Positions 1 to 8,449 of a DNA stretch of 64,000 bases are shown here, piece by piece (positions within the stretch are counted from its first letter, which is position 1; each line of letters opens with the position of its first letter). This DNA is from Staphylococcus auricularis (GTDB lineage Bacteria; Bacillota; Bacilli; Staphylococcales; Staphylococcaceae): positions 1 through 64,000 of the forward strand of contig NZ_LLER01000006.1 in assembly GCF_001500315.1 (NCBI RefSeq), written 5' to 3'. Under the pieces are notes generated by a model. That model saw only the letters and a list, made by a program, of their open reading frames with translations. It did not search any database and had not been told where the DNA came from. A program made the position numbers and the translations under genes.

Positions 1-1
1 T

Positions 2-973
2 GGCGGTGTTCGCGCATTTACTGCAAGTGCGGGCCCTGGTTTGTCACTCATGATGGAAGCGATCGGTCTTTCCGGGATGACAGAAACACCACTCGTCGTG
101 ATTAATACACAACGTGGTGGCCCTTCAACTGGTCTACCAACGAAACAAGAGCAATCAGACCTTATGCAAATGATTTACGGAACACATGGCGATATTCCTA
201 AAATCGTCGTGGCGCCTACTGATGCGAAAGATGCATTTTATCTAACGATGGAAGCATTTAACCTTGCTGAAATTTATCAATGTCCAGTCATCGTATTGAG
301 TGACTTACAACTATCATTAGGTAAACAAACCGTAGAACAGTTAGATAGAGACGCAGTCAGCATTGAGCGAGGAGAGTTATTACAAGGTGATATCGAACGT
401 GAAGAAGGAGATAAAAGCTATTTCAGACGTTATGCGTTAACTGAAAGTGGTATTTCACCACGTCCTATACCCGGTCTTAAAGGCGGTATCCATCACGTGA
501 CAGGTGTCGAACATAATGAAGAAGGTAAAACGAGCGAGGATGCGGTAAATAGACAACAACAAATGGAAAAACGAATGCGTAAAACTGAACATTTACTCAT
601 TGATGATCCAGTTGAAGCGGACATGCCGCACGACGCAGCTGATATATTGTACATCGGATTCATTTCAACAAAAGGTGCCATTCAAGAAGGTAAAGCACGT
701 CTTGAAGATCAAGGAATCAAAGTGAATCATTTACAAATTAGACAACTGCATCCATTCCCGAAAGAAACGATTCAAAAAGCGGTTGACCAAGCAACGAAAG
801 TCGTCGTCGTAGAACATAATTATCAAGGTCAACTGGCAAGCATTTTGAAAATGAATGTAAATCTTGGAGATAAATTAATCAATCAAACGAAATACGACGG
901 TATGCCATTCTTACCGCACGAAATAGAAGAAAAAGGTACAGAAATTGCTAATTCATTAAAGGAGATGAACTAA
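2..973 (+). CDS. korA: 2-oxoacid:acceptor (ferredoxin) oxidoreductase, alpha subunit, 3' part
   Basis: The reading frame is open from base 2, so the gene starts left of the window and only about 323 C-terminal codons are visible. The visible part carries the TPP-enzyme pyrimidine-domain stretch, including NTQRGGPSTGLPTKQEQSDL, and ends with a transketolase-C-like segment (VVVVEHNYQGQL). With the beta subunit it would oxidise a 2-oxoacid, probably 2-oxoglutarate or pyruvate, to acyl-CoA while reducing ferredoxin. Its stop codon directly touches the GTG of the beta gene, so the two are co-translated. The substrate cannot be read from sequence. A TTG at base 41 is an internal codon, not the start. 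Confidence 0.93.
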   Translation, partial: GGVRAFTASAGPGLSLMMEAIGLSGMTETPLVVINTQRGGPSTGLPTKQEQSDLMQMIYGTHGDIPKIVVAPTDAKDAFYLTMEAFNLAEIYQCPVIVLSDLQLSLGKQTVEQLDRDAVSIERGELLQGDIEREEGDKSYFRRYALTESGISPRPIPGLKGGIHHVTGVEHNEEGKTSEDAVNRQQQMEKRMRKTEHLLIDDPVEADMPHDAADILYIGFISTKGAIQEGKARLEDQGIKVNHLQIRQLHPFPKETIQKAVDQATKVVVVEHNYQGQLASILKMNVNLGDKLINQTKYDGMPFLPHEIEEKGTEIANSLKEMN

Positions 974-1840
974 GTGGCAACATTTAAAGACTTTAGAAAT
1001 AATGTGAAGCCCAATTGGTGTCCAGGCTGTGGTGACTTCTCAGTCCAAGCAGCGATACAAAAAGCAGCAGCGAATGTAGGACTAGAACCAGAGGATGTAG
1101 CCATCATTACCGGTATCGGTTGTTCAGGCCGTTTATCTGGGTATATTAATGCATATGGTGTTCACGGTGTTCACGGCCGTGCATTACCCCTTGCACAAGG
1201 TGTGAAAATGGCGAACAGAGATCTCACTGTCATCGCTTCAGGTGGAGATGGTGATGGTTATGCAATCGGTATGGGACATACGATTCATGCGTTACGTAGA
1301 AATATGAATATGACTTATGTTGTCATGGATAATCAAATCTATGGTTTAACTAAAGGTCAAACGTCTCCATCATCTGCAGTAGGATTTGTTACGAAATCTA
1401 CACCTAAAGGAAACATCGAAAAAAATGTCGCACCACTAGAACTCGCATTATCATCAGGTGCAACATTTGTCGCACAAGGTTTTTCAAGTGATATTAAAGG
1501 ATTGACTAAAATGTTAGAAGACGCGATCAATCACGATGGTTTTTCATTTGTAAACGTGTTCTCTCCTTGTGTCACATACAATAAGATTAATACGTATGAT
1601 TGGTTTAAAGAAAATCTTACTAGTATGGAAGATATTGAGTCATATGATCTTTCAGATAAAAAAGCAGCGATGAAAGCCATTTTAGAATATGATTCACTCA
1701 TTAAAGGGATTGTGTACCAAGATACGACAACACCATCTTATGAATCACAAGTGGATCAATTAGATGAAACACCTTTAGCTAAGAAAGAACTCGAACTCAG
1801 TGAACAAACCTTTAATGACTTAACTGCACAATTCGTTTAA
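974..1840 (+). CDS. korB: 2-oxoacid:acceptor (ferredoxin) oxidoreductase, beta subunit
   Basis: This is the 288-residue TPP- and FeS-binding partner of the upstream alpha subunit. An N-terminal CPGCG motif (Cys16, Cys19) and a further Cys in GIGCSGR are iron-sulfur ligand candidates. GGDGDGYAIGMGH is the TPP/Mg binding motif. The GTG start lies directly after the alpha stop, and the end of the alpha gene supplies the ribosome binding site (AAAGGAGATGAAC). Length is normal for the family. I infer a role in anaplerotic or fermentative 2-oxoacid metabolism; 2-oxoglutarate versus pyruvate specificity is unresolved. Confidence 0.94.
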   Translation: MATFKDFRNNVKPNWCPGCGDFSVQAAIQKAAANVGLEPEDVAIITGIGCSGRLSGYINAYGVHGVHGRALPLAQGVKMANRDLTVIASGGDGDGYAIGMGHTIHALRRNMNMTYVVMDNQIYGLTKGQTSPSSAVGFVTKSTPKGNIEKNVAPLELALSSGATFVAQGFSSDIKGLTKMLEDAINHDGFSFVNVFSPCVTYNKINTYDWFKENLTSMEDIESYDLSDKKAAMKAILEYDSLIKGIVYQDTTTPSYESQVDQLDETPLAKKELELSEQTFNDLTAQFV

Positions 1841-1877
1841 TGTTGTGCTTTAAACTATAAGTGAGATAGATATGAAT

Positions 1878-1927
1878 GAGCCTGAGACTAAGAAGGATGT
1901 TGCTATACAACGTATGGTCTCAGGCTC
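1878..1927 (+). terminator. Inverted repeat after korB, probable terminator
   Basis: Perfect 11-bp arms GAGCCTGAGAC (1878-1888) and GTCTCAGGCTC (1917-1927) enclose a loop with its own small hairpin (GTTG-CTATA-CAAC, 1899-1911). No long T-tract follows (TTGTATATAAT), so termination strength is uncertain. The GAGAC core recurs in three other terminators of the window. Confidence 0.55.
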
Positions 1928-1978
1928 GTTGTATATAATAGGATGATATACTTCAATAGAAAAATTCGGGAGGATACC

Positions 1979-2599
1979 ATGGTCGATCAGTTTGCTTCGA
2001 TAACGGAATTAATGGAACATACTATAGAAGGAAAAGATTGGGAAATCATAACTACAAATCGCGATAGTGAGATATTGGTTACTGCCGTGCATGGCGGTGC
2101 AATCGAACGAGGCACCTCAGAGCTTGCACAGTTAATCGCCGAAGAAGGAGCGTTTAATTACTATACGTTTAAAGCGATTCGACGCAATCATAATGATGCA
2201 CTGCATGTAACTTCGAGTCATTTTGATGAACCCGTCCTACATGATATGGTAAAAAACAGTTCAAATGTGCTTTCAATCCATGGCTGTAATGGTAAGCACA
2301 GTAAAGTGTATATAGGTGGTCAAGATCAGCGGCTAGGTCAACGTATTGAAGCTCAGTTACGTACACTGGGTGTGGAGCTTGAAGCTGCACCTGCACCGAT
2401 TAATGGGATGTCGAATGATAATTTTGTGAATCAAGGTCAGACCGCTCAAGGTGTTCAATTAGAGCTCACCGTGCCGTTAAGAAAACAATTTTTCAATAAT
2501 GGTAAATATGGACTTAAAGATCGAGAAAACCGAGATAATTGGAGTGCCTTCATGCATCAATTTGCCGCTTGTATCGTTAAAGCCATGATTTCGTCATAA
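1979..2599 (+). CDS. Poly-gamma-glutamate hydrolase (PghP)-family protein, copy 1
   Basis: The 206-residue product carries the PghP-type motif TAVHGGAIERGTSELA near residue 35 (candidate metal ligands His38 and Glu43), LHVTSSHFDEP near 75, and LSIHGCNG with His101. Family members are zinc peptidases that hydrolyse poly-gamma-glutamate, often phage-derived; the true substrate here is unknown. I place the start at ATG 1979 because GGGAGG lies six bases upstream, although the frame is open to 1943. A second copy follows at 2709 and aligns residue for residue at the motifs. No phage genes lie nearby, so these look like domesticated chromosomal genes. Confidence 0.8.
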   Translation: MVDQFASITELMEHTIEGKDWEIITTNRDSEILVTAVHGGAIERGTSELAQLIAEEGAFNYYTFKAIRRNHNDALHVTSSHFDEPVLHDMVKNSSNVLSIHGCNGKHSKVYIGGQDQRLGQRIEAQLRTLGVELEAAPAPINGMSNDNFVNQGQTAQGVQLELTVPLRKQFFNNGKYGLKDRENRDNWSAFMHQFAACIVKAMISS

Positions 2600-2708
2600 C
2601 TATTACAATTGCGTAAAGAATTTAAAGAATTATTACTATTCCTTTAAAAGTGTTATGTCTAACTGCATGCGGGTATGCAATTACTATCATGTGGTTAGGA
2701 GGATTATA

Positions 2709-3332
2709 ATGGCTGATAAATTTAAATCTATGACAGAACTAATGGAACAAACAAGAGAAGGTGATGATTGGGAAGTCCAAGCTGAAGATAGATCAAGTAA
2801 CGCAATCATCACAGCTATTCATGGTGGCGGTATTGAACCGGGAACAACAGAATTAGCTGCGCTTACAGCTGCCAAAGGTAACTTTGATTTTTATTCATTT
2901 AAAGGTACACGTTCTAAAGGCAATCAAGATTTACATGTCACATCTACACATTATGACGAACCTACAATCAAAGATAAAATTAAATATAAAGACATCGCTG
3001 TAGCAATCCACGGATGTGATGGAGATGGCGAAGTCGTTTACTTAGGTGGTAAAGACGAAGAATTAATCGCAACAATTAAAGAAGCGTTAGAAGATATCGG
3101 TGTTACAGTTGATACTGCTCCTGATCACATTTCAGGTGACAAAGATAAAAACATTAACAACTGTGGCAAATCTGGACAAGGTGTTCAATTAGAATTAACA
3201 CCAAGTCTAAGAAAAAGCTTCTTCAAAGATGGCAAATACGGTAAAAGTTCTCGTGAAGACGAAGAAAACTGGGACGACTACTTACACCAATTTGCTGATG
3301 CTCTTGTCAAAGCAGTTAACGCACGCGGTTAA
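2709..3332 (+). CDS. Poly-gamma-glutamate hydrolase (PghP)-family protein, copy 2
   Basis: Tandem paralogue of the gene at 1979. It is also 207 residues long, with the same motif spacing: TAIHGGGIEPGTTELA near 35 (His38, Glu43), LHVTSTHYDEP near 75, AIHGCDG with His101, and GVQLELT near the C-terminus. A strong TTAGGAGGA site precedes ATG 2709; the longer frame from 2655 lacks one. This copy has a more acidic, lysine/aspartate-rich surface than copy 1, suggesting divergence after duplication. Function is inferred from the family only. Confidence 0.8.
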   Translation: MADKFKSMTELMEQTREGDDWEVQAEDRSSNAIITAIHGGGIEPGTTELAALTAAKGNFDFYSFKGTRSKGNQDLHVTSTHYDEPTIKDKIKYKDIAVAIHGCDGDGEVVYLGGKDEELIATIKEALEDIGVTVDTAPDHISGDKDKNINNCGKSGQGVQLELTPSLRKSFFKDGKYGKSSREDEENWDDYLHQFADALVKAVNARG

Positions 3333-3404
3333 TGCTGTTATAATAAATGAAAATAAAATGACTGTTTAACGGCACGTAATAGTCAGATTTAAAAAGGAAA
3401 AGAG

Positions 3405-3710
3405 ATGGTAAAGTTGGACGATACATTAATGAGTATACAAATTATTCCTAAAACCCCGAATGGTGAAGATGTCATTCCTTATGTAGATGAAGCCATTCAT
3501 ATCATTGAACAATCAGGATTACCTTATAGTGTAGGTCCATTAGAAACTACCGTACAAGGGAGTATGGATAACTGCTTGATTCTCATTCAGAACATGAATG
3601 ATCGCATGGTAGAACTAGAAATACCAAGTATTATCAGTGAAGTGAAGTTCTATCATGTACCTGAAGGAATCACGATTGAAACATTAACAGGTAAATATGA
3701 TGAACAGTGA
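3405..3710 (+). CDS. MTH1187/YqgV (DUF77) thiamine-binding-family protein
   Basis: This 101-residue protein has the core of the MTH1187/YqgV family: MSIQIIPKTPNG, a long YVDEAIHIIEQSG helix, then PLETTVQGSMD. The family forms ferredoxin-like oligomers and some members bind thiamine or related ligands. An upstream AAAAAGGAAAAGAG supports ATG 3405; an internal ATG at codon 10 would also leave the domain complete. A ThiW-like transporter component lies 1.6 kb downstream, so a link to thiamine or thiazole handling is possible but not shown. A strong terminator follows at 3801. Confidence 0.75.
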   Translation: MVKLDDTLMSIQIIPKTPNGEDVIPYVDEAIHIIEQSGLPYSVGPLETTVQGSMDNCLILIQNMNDRMVELEIPSIISEVKFYHVPEGITIETLTGKYDEQ

Positions 3711-4119
3711 TGGCATCATAAAGATGCGCTAGGATTAATCCACTTTATCAATTCCTCATTTTTTACAGGATCTCAGATGTAGAAACCTGTAACCTTAACG
3801 ATTGAGACATACGCGACCCTATGCTTCAGATTCTACAATTGATTATGAGTATAGCGGGTATGTCTCAATTTTTATGTTCAGTAGGGAAAATGAATGAAAA
3901 GCACTTTCGCGAGATATCATTTTAAACATTGAAAAATTATAATTACAGGCGGTTTAGCATGGCTGTTTAAAATAAGATGAACGTTTGTGTTGCTTTTTGC
4001 ACTTTACCTTTAAGTTTAATATAATTAATGAGTGATTACAGGCATACAACGACGTGAATGAACATGAAATGTAATGCACCAAACTTTAATTTTATGTCGT
4101 GCCAAAAAAGGGTTTTACT
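3711..4119. other. Intergenic stretch upstream of the miaB remnant
   Basis: Apart from the terminator at 3801-3873 I see no coding frame. The part from 3880 to 4119 is AT-rich and should hold the old miaB promoter, but no well-spaced -35/-10 pair stands out. Confidence 0.5.
3801..3873 (+). terminator. Terminator after the DUF77 gene
   Basis: Twelve-base arms ATTGAGACATAC (3801-3812) and GTATGTCTCAAT (3858-3869) are followed by a run of T. The arms share the TTGAGACA core seen at 21281 and 62542. Confidence 0.8.
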
Positions 4120-4625
4120 TTGAATGAAGAAAAAAAACAGAAACGACGTTAAATATCTTTGCTGAAAGAGATAAAAAGCGCAAGATAATCGTCAATTATT
4201 GACTATCTGAACGAAGCGGAATCAAAATTTGAAGAAACGTTATCATTTTACGGCGAAGTCCAGTTTAAACATGCCTATACATACATTTATTCTCAACGTG
4301 ATGGCACGCCAGCAGCGAAAATGAAAGATAATGTGGCATTCGATGTTAAAAAGGATTGTTTACATCGTCTTAGTGACAAAGTTTCATATTATTCGAGTGA
4401 AGCAATGCACCAATAGGAAAATGAGGTCGTCACAGTATTATGTGAGGTAAAGGTAAGAAAGATGACAGCGTATAAGCGGGTTACACAGATAAAAATAAAC
4501 GCGTTAAATTTAGCGCAACTGAAGAGATGATCGGTAAACTTGTCGGTGTGGGAATCGATACTGCTTGGCGATTTTCAATGAATGGTACGTTCCTTCAAGA
4601 ACATGAAGCGATGGTGATTGGATAA
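4120..4625 (+). pseudogene. miaB: miaB remnant (tRNA methylthiotransferase), internally deleted and frameshifted
   Basis: From TTG 4120 one reads MNEEKKQKRR then a stop, and in another frame NIFAERDKKRK: this is the start of staphylococcal MiaB. It then jumps straight to the C-terminal third: [36 protein letters not shown], a stop at HQ*, then after a frame change AGYTDKNKRVKFSATEEMIG up to a TAA at 4623. The whole radical-SAM core and the [4Fe-4S] cysteines are missing, and at least three stops or frameshifts break the rest. The stop overlaps the ATG of ricA (TAATG), the normal miaB-ymcA arrangement. MiaB adds the methylthio group to i6A37 of tRNA; this copy cannot do so. Confidence 0.92.
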
Positions 4626-4996
4626 TGTATAATAAAGAAGATATTTTAGCTGAAGCAGATCAATTGAGTGAGAAAATAAAGGCCTTACCGGAAATTTCCG
4701 ATTATCGTTCAATCGAAGAACAAATTCATGCCAACCAATCGATTGATCAAAATATGAAACAATTGAAACGCTCACAAAAACAATCGGTCAATCTACAAAA
4801 TTATGGTAAAACAGAAGCGTTAAAACAATCAGAAGCGCGCATACAACATCTTGAAGACGAAATTAATCGCATTCCCATCGTGGAAGAGTTTCGTGAAGCA
4901 CAAGCTGAAGCGAATAATATCTTACAAATGATGATTTCAACCATGGCTGACCGATTAAATCAGCAAGACGAGGACGCAGAAGAAGATCACAACTAA
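4625..4996 (+). CDS. ricA: RicA/YmcA family regulator of RNase Y processing
   Basis: The 123-residue helical protein belongs to the YlbF/YmcA family. It has a long central coiled-coil-like part (QNMKQLKRSQKQSVNLQNYG) and a C-terminal helix with ILQMMISTMADRL. In Bacillus, YmcA, YlbF and YaaT form the Y-complex that steers RNase Y to specific mRNAs. The start codon overlaps the stop of the miaB remnant, so this gene probably depended on translation from miaB. How it is now expressed is not evident, since no Shine-Dalgarno is clear ahead of 4625. The C-terminus is very acidic (QQDEDAEEDHN). Confidence 0.85.
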   Translation: MYNKEDILAEADQLSEKIKALPEISDYRSIEEQIHANQSIDQNMKQLKRSQKQSVNLQNYGKTEALKQSEARIQHLEDEINRIPIVEEFREAQAEANNILQMMISTMADRLNQQDEDAEEDHN

Positions 4997-5019
4997 AGTT
5001 AGGAATGGTGGTGCGAAAG

Positions 5020-5511
5020 ATGAATACAAGAAAGTTAACATTAACTTCCATTTTAATCGCGATTAATATCGTACTCAGTAGTTTTATTATTATTCCACTC
5101 GGACCGATAAAAGCTGCACCGATACAACATTTGATTAATGTGTTGTGTGCGGTATTGGTTGGCCCTTGGTACGGCTTAGCACAAGCTTTTATCTCATCCG
5201 TGTTACGCATATTATTTAATACAGGAAGTGCGTTTGCGTTTCCAGGCAGTATGATTGGCGTCTTTTTAGCGAGTGTATTTTATTTATATCGTCGTCATAT
5301 TTTTATGGCAGCAGTGGGTGAAGTGATCGGTACAGGTATCATAGGTAGTTTAATGTGCATTCCTGTTGCTTGGATCATCGGACTTGGTGATTTTGCCGTG
5401 AAACCACTGATGGTAGCATTTATTTTATCAAGTGTAATTGGTGCTGCAATCAGCTATGTCATTTTAATGATTTTGAAGAAAAAAGGTATACTGGATCGCT
5501 TTATTAAATAG
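5020..5511 (+). CDS. ECF transporter S component, ThiW family
   Basis: The product has 163 residues with about five or six hydrophobic segments. The N-terminus MNTRKLTLTSILIAINIVLS and the PLGPIKAAPIQHLINVLCAV stretch are typical of ThiW-type substrate-binding (S) components of energy-coupling-factor importers, which take up the thiazole part of thiamine. It would work with the shared EcfA/EcfA'/EcfT module encoded elsewhere. I prefer ATG 5020, which follows GGTGGTG; the longer frame from 5005 puts AGG almost on the start. No TPP riboswitch is visible upstream. Substrate assignment is by family only. Confidence 0.78.
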   Translation: MNTRKLTLTSILIAINIVLSSFIIIPLGPIKAAPIQHLINVLCAVLVGPWYGLAQAFISSVLRILFNTGSAFAFPGSMIGVFLASVFYLYRRHIFMAAVGEVIGTGIIGSLMCIPVAWIIGLGDFAVKPLMVAFILSSVIGAAISYVILMILKKKGILDRFIK

Positions 5512-5543
5512 CTAGATCCTTTCCTGATATGAATGCATTTTGG

Positions 5544-5575
5544 AGACTAGGGCAATACGATGTCCTAGTCTTTTG
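5544..5575 (+). terminator. Terminator after thiW-like gene
   Basis: AGACTAGG (5544-5551) pairs with CCTAGTCT (5564-5571), followed by TTTTG. Confidence 0.75.
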
Positions 5576-5749
5576 TTATTTGGGACAAATGAAACGATGG
5601 GATTTACACGCTGTTATATGTTAAAATTTAATAGTTATAAACTTCGATTAACCAGGAAAAAATAACATAAATATTCGAATAAAAAAGTATCGATATACGA
5701 ACTGATCAGTTTAAATTTTGAATTAGAAAAAGGGTCGTGAAATAGATTT

Positions 5750-8437
5750 ATGGCAAATGTTACTCCAATGATGAAACAGTATTTAGAAATAAAATCTCAA
5801 TATCAAGATTGTTTATTATTTTTTAGATTAGGCGACTTTTATGAAATGTTTTACGAAGACGCGAAAGAAGCATCACGCGTGCTTGAAATTACTTTGACAA
5901 AAAGGGATGCCAAAAAAGAAAATCCAATCCCGATGTGCGGGGTCCCTTATCACTCTTCTGAAAGTTATATCGAAACTCTTATCAACAATGGCTATAAAGT
6001 AGCTATTTGTGAACAAATGGAAGACCCTAAACAGACCAAAGGCATGGTAAAACGAGAAGTCATACGCGTTGTGACGCCAGGTACCGTCATGGAACAAGGT
6101 GGCGTAGATGAAAAACAAAATAACTACATTTTAAGTTATATTTTCGATGGTGATCAGTACGCACTGAGTTACTGTGACGTTTCAACCGGTGAGTTAAAAG
6201 TCACACAGTTCGAAGATGAAGCAACACTCATCAATGAAATCACGACAATCAATCCGAACGAGATTGTCGTCCAACAAGAGATTGAAGGTAACTTAAAACG
6301 TCAAATTGCGACAACAACAGAAACGATTACTGTCGTAGATCATATTTCAGATGCGACTTATAATGAAAATACGAATGACGACCAACTGATGTATGATGCG
6401 ACACAATTATTATTAGATTATATTCATCACACACAAAAGAGAGATCTATCTCATATTGAAAATGTAGCACCTTATGAAGCGGTTGATTTCATGAAAATGG
6501 ATTACTATGCGAAGCGCAATTTAGAATTAACAGAAAGTATGCGTTTGAAATCTAAAAAAGGTACTTTGTTGTGGCTCATGGATGAAACGCAAACACCCAT
6601 GGGAGCGAGACGTTTAAAACAATGGATTGATCGACCATTGATTCATCAACAACAAATAGAGACTCGACTTAATATGGTTGAACAATTTTTACAACACTTT
6701 ATCGAACGCGATACATTGCGTGAATATTTAACGCACGTGTATGATATCGAGCGACTTGTAGGCCGTGTCAGTTACGGGAATGTGAACGCACGAGATCTTA
6801 TTCAGTTAAAACATTCCATCGCAGAGATTCCACGCATCAAATCTGTACTCACAGAAATGGATGAAACGGTTGTGAATCAATTTTCAGCGCTTGAACCGTT
6901 AGATGATTTACATGCCTTATTAGAAAATAGTTTGGTGGATGAACCGCCGATTTCCGTTAAAGATGGTGGCTTATTTAAGTCAGGGTTTAACAGTCAATTA
7001 GATGAGTATCTTGAAGCTTCACAAAACGGTAAGACATGGTTAGCCCAATTACAGACGAAAGAACGTGAACGCACAGGTATTAAATCGTTGAAAATCAGCT
7101 TTAATAAAGTGTTTGGATATTTTATAGAGATTACACGTGCAAACTTACAAGGATTTGATCCAGCTGCGTATGGTTACCATCGTAAACAAACGCTATCTAA
7201 CGCTGAACGATTTATCACAGATGAATTAAAAGAAAAAGAAGATCTCATCCTCGGTGCTGAAGATAAAGCCGTTGATCTAGAGTATGAGCTATTTGTCGAA
7301 CTGAGAGAAACGGTCCAACAGTATACAGAACGATTGCAACAACAAGCGAAAGTGATTTCAGAGCTCGACTGTTTACAAAGCTTTGCGGAAATCGCGCAAC
7401 GTTACAATTATTCACGTCCAGAATTCAGCAAAGACAAGACATTATCACTTAACGAATCTAGACACCCAGTCGTTGAACGTGTCATGGATCATAACGATTA
7501 TGTGCCGAATGATTGTCACCTAGACAAAGAGACATTTATCTATTTGATTACTGGACCGAATATGTCAGGGAAATCAACCTATATGAGACAAGTTGCGATC
7601 ATTAGTATTATGGCTCAAATGGGTTCATATGTACCTTGTGAAGCTGCAACACTTCCTATATTCGATCAAATCTTTACACGAATTGGTGCTGCAGATGACC
7701 TCGTATCAGGTAAAAGTACCTTCATGGTAGAAATGTTAGAGGCACAAAACGCGCTTGCCCATGCGACAAAAGATAGTTTAATTATCTTTGATGAAATCGG
7801 CCGGGGTACATCGACTTATGATGGTCTTGCACTTGCACAAGCCATGATTGAATATGTCGCACAAACTTCACACGCGAAAACATTATTCTCAACCCACTAT
7901 CACGAGTTAACCGCTTTAGATCAATCGCTCAATGGATTGAAAAATGTCCATGTTGCAGCGAGTGAATATCAAGGCCAACTCATCTTTCTCCACAAAGTGA
8001 AAGATGGCGCTGTAGATGATAGTTATGGTATTCAAGTTGCAAAATTAGCGGAATTGCCTGATGAAATTATAGATCGCGCACAAGTTATTCTCGATGCCTT
8101 TGAACAACATGACACGATACAACCGACGACTGAAGGCAAACCAGAGCCGACTACTCAAACAGCTAACGATGACACTCAACCGCTACGTGAACAAGAAGCG
8201 CAACGCGAAACACAATCAGAGGCGCTTCACGAGGAAAAAGCAGAAACGTACCCAACACAAACATCATCTGAATCAACAGCTCATGCACAGCAATTTGAAC
8301 AAGCTGCATTTGATTTATTTAATGAACCGCCAGAACAAAGTGAAGTCGAACGACAAATTAAAGACTTGAATTTATCCAATATGACACCGATTGAAGCACT
8401 AGTGAAATTAAATGACTTACAAAATCAATTAAAGTAG
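5750..8437 (+). CDS. mutS: DNA mismatch repair protein MutS
   Basis: The 895-residue mismatch sensor begins [12 protein letters not shown]. The mismatch-reading loop [15 protein letters not shown] lies near residue 25, Walker [11 protein letters not shown] near 602, Walker [13 protein letters not shown] near 681, and the STHYHEL switch follows. It binds mismatches and small loops and recruits MutL. The region from about residue 785 to 865 is a long Gln/Glu/Thr-rich linker before the conserved C-terminal tail ([20 protein letters not shown]), making this protein somewhat longer than the roughly 870 residues I expect. AGGGTCGTG sits about 12-16 bases before the ATG, which is distant, but the start matches the family. 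Confidence 0.98.
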   Translation: MANVTPMMKQYLEIKSQYQDCLLFFRLGDFYEMFYEDAKEASRVLEITLTKRDAKKENPIPMCGVPYHSSESYIETLINNGYKVAICEQMEDPKQTKGMVKREVIRVVTPGTVMEQGGVDEKQNNYILSYIFDGDQYALSYCDVSTGELKVTQFEDEATLINEITTINPNEIVVQQEIEGNLKRQIATTTETITVVDHISDATYNENTNDDQLMYDATQLLLDYIHHTQKRDLSHIENVAPYEAVDFMKMDYYAKRNLELTESMRLKSKKGTLLWLMDETQTPMGARRLKQWIDRPLIHQQQIETRLNMVEQFLQHFIERDTLREYLTHVYDIERLVGRVSYGNVNARDLIQLKHSIAEIPRIKSVLTEMDETVVNQFSALEPLDDLHALLENSLVDEPPISVKDGGLFKSGFNSQLDEYLEASQNGKTWLAQLQTKERERTGIKSLKISFNKVFGYFIEITRANLQGFDPAAYGYHRKQTLSNAERFITDELKEKEDLILGAEDKAVDLEYELFVELRETVQQYTERLQQQAKVISELDCLQSFAEIAQRYNYSRPEFSKDKTLSLNESRHPVVERVMDHNDYVPNDCHLDKETFIYLITGPNMSGKSTYMRQVAIISIMAQMGSYVPCEAATLPIFDQIFTRIGAADDLVSGKSTFMVEMLEAQNALAHATKDSLIIFDEIGRGTSTYDGLALAQAMIEYVAQTSHAKTLFSTHYHELTALDQSLNGLKNVHVAASEYQGQLIFLHKVKDGAVDDSYGIQVAKLAELPDEIIDRAQVILDAFEQHDTIQPTTEGKPEPTTQTANDDTQPLREQEAQRETQSEALHEEKAETYPTQTSSESTAHAQQFEQAAFDLFNEPPEQSEVERQIKDLNLSNMTPIEALVKLNDLQNQLK

Positions 8438-8449
8438 AGGAGGATGAGC

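Noticed and set aside
8094-8369. 91-codon frame inside the mutS 3' end
   Set aside because: It is a shadow of the repetitive Gln/Glu linker of MutS, with no ribosome binding site.
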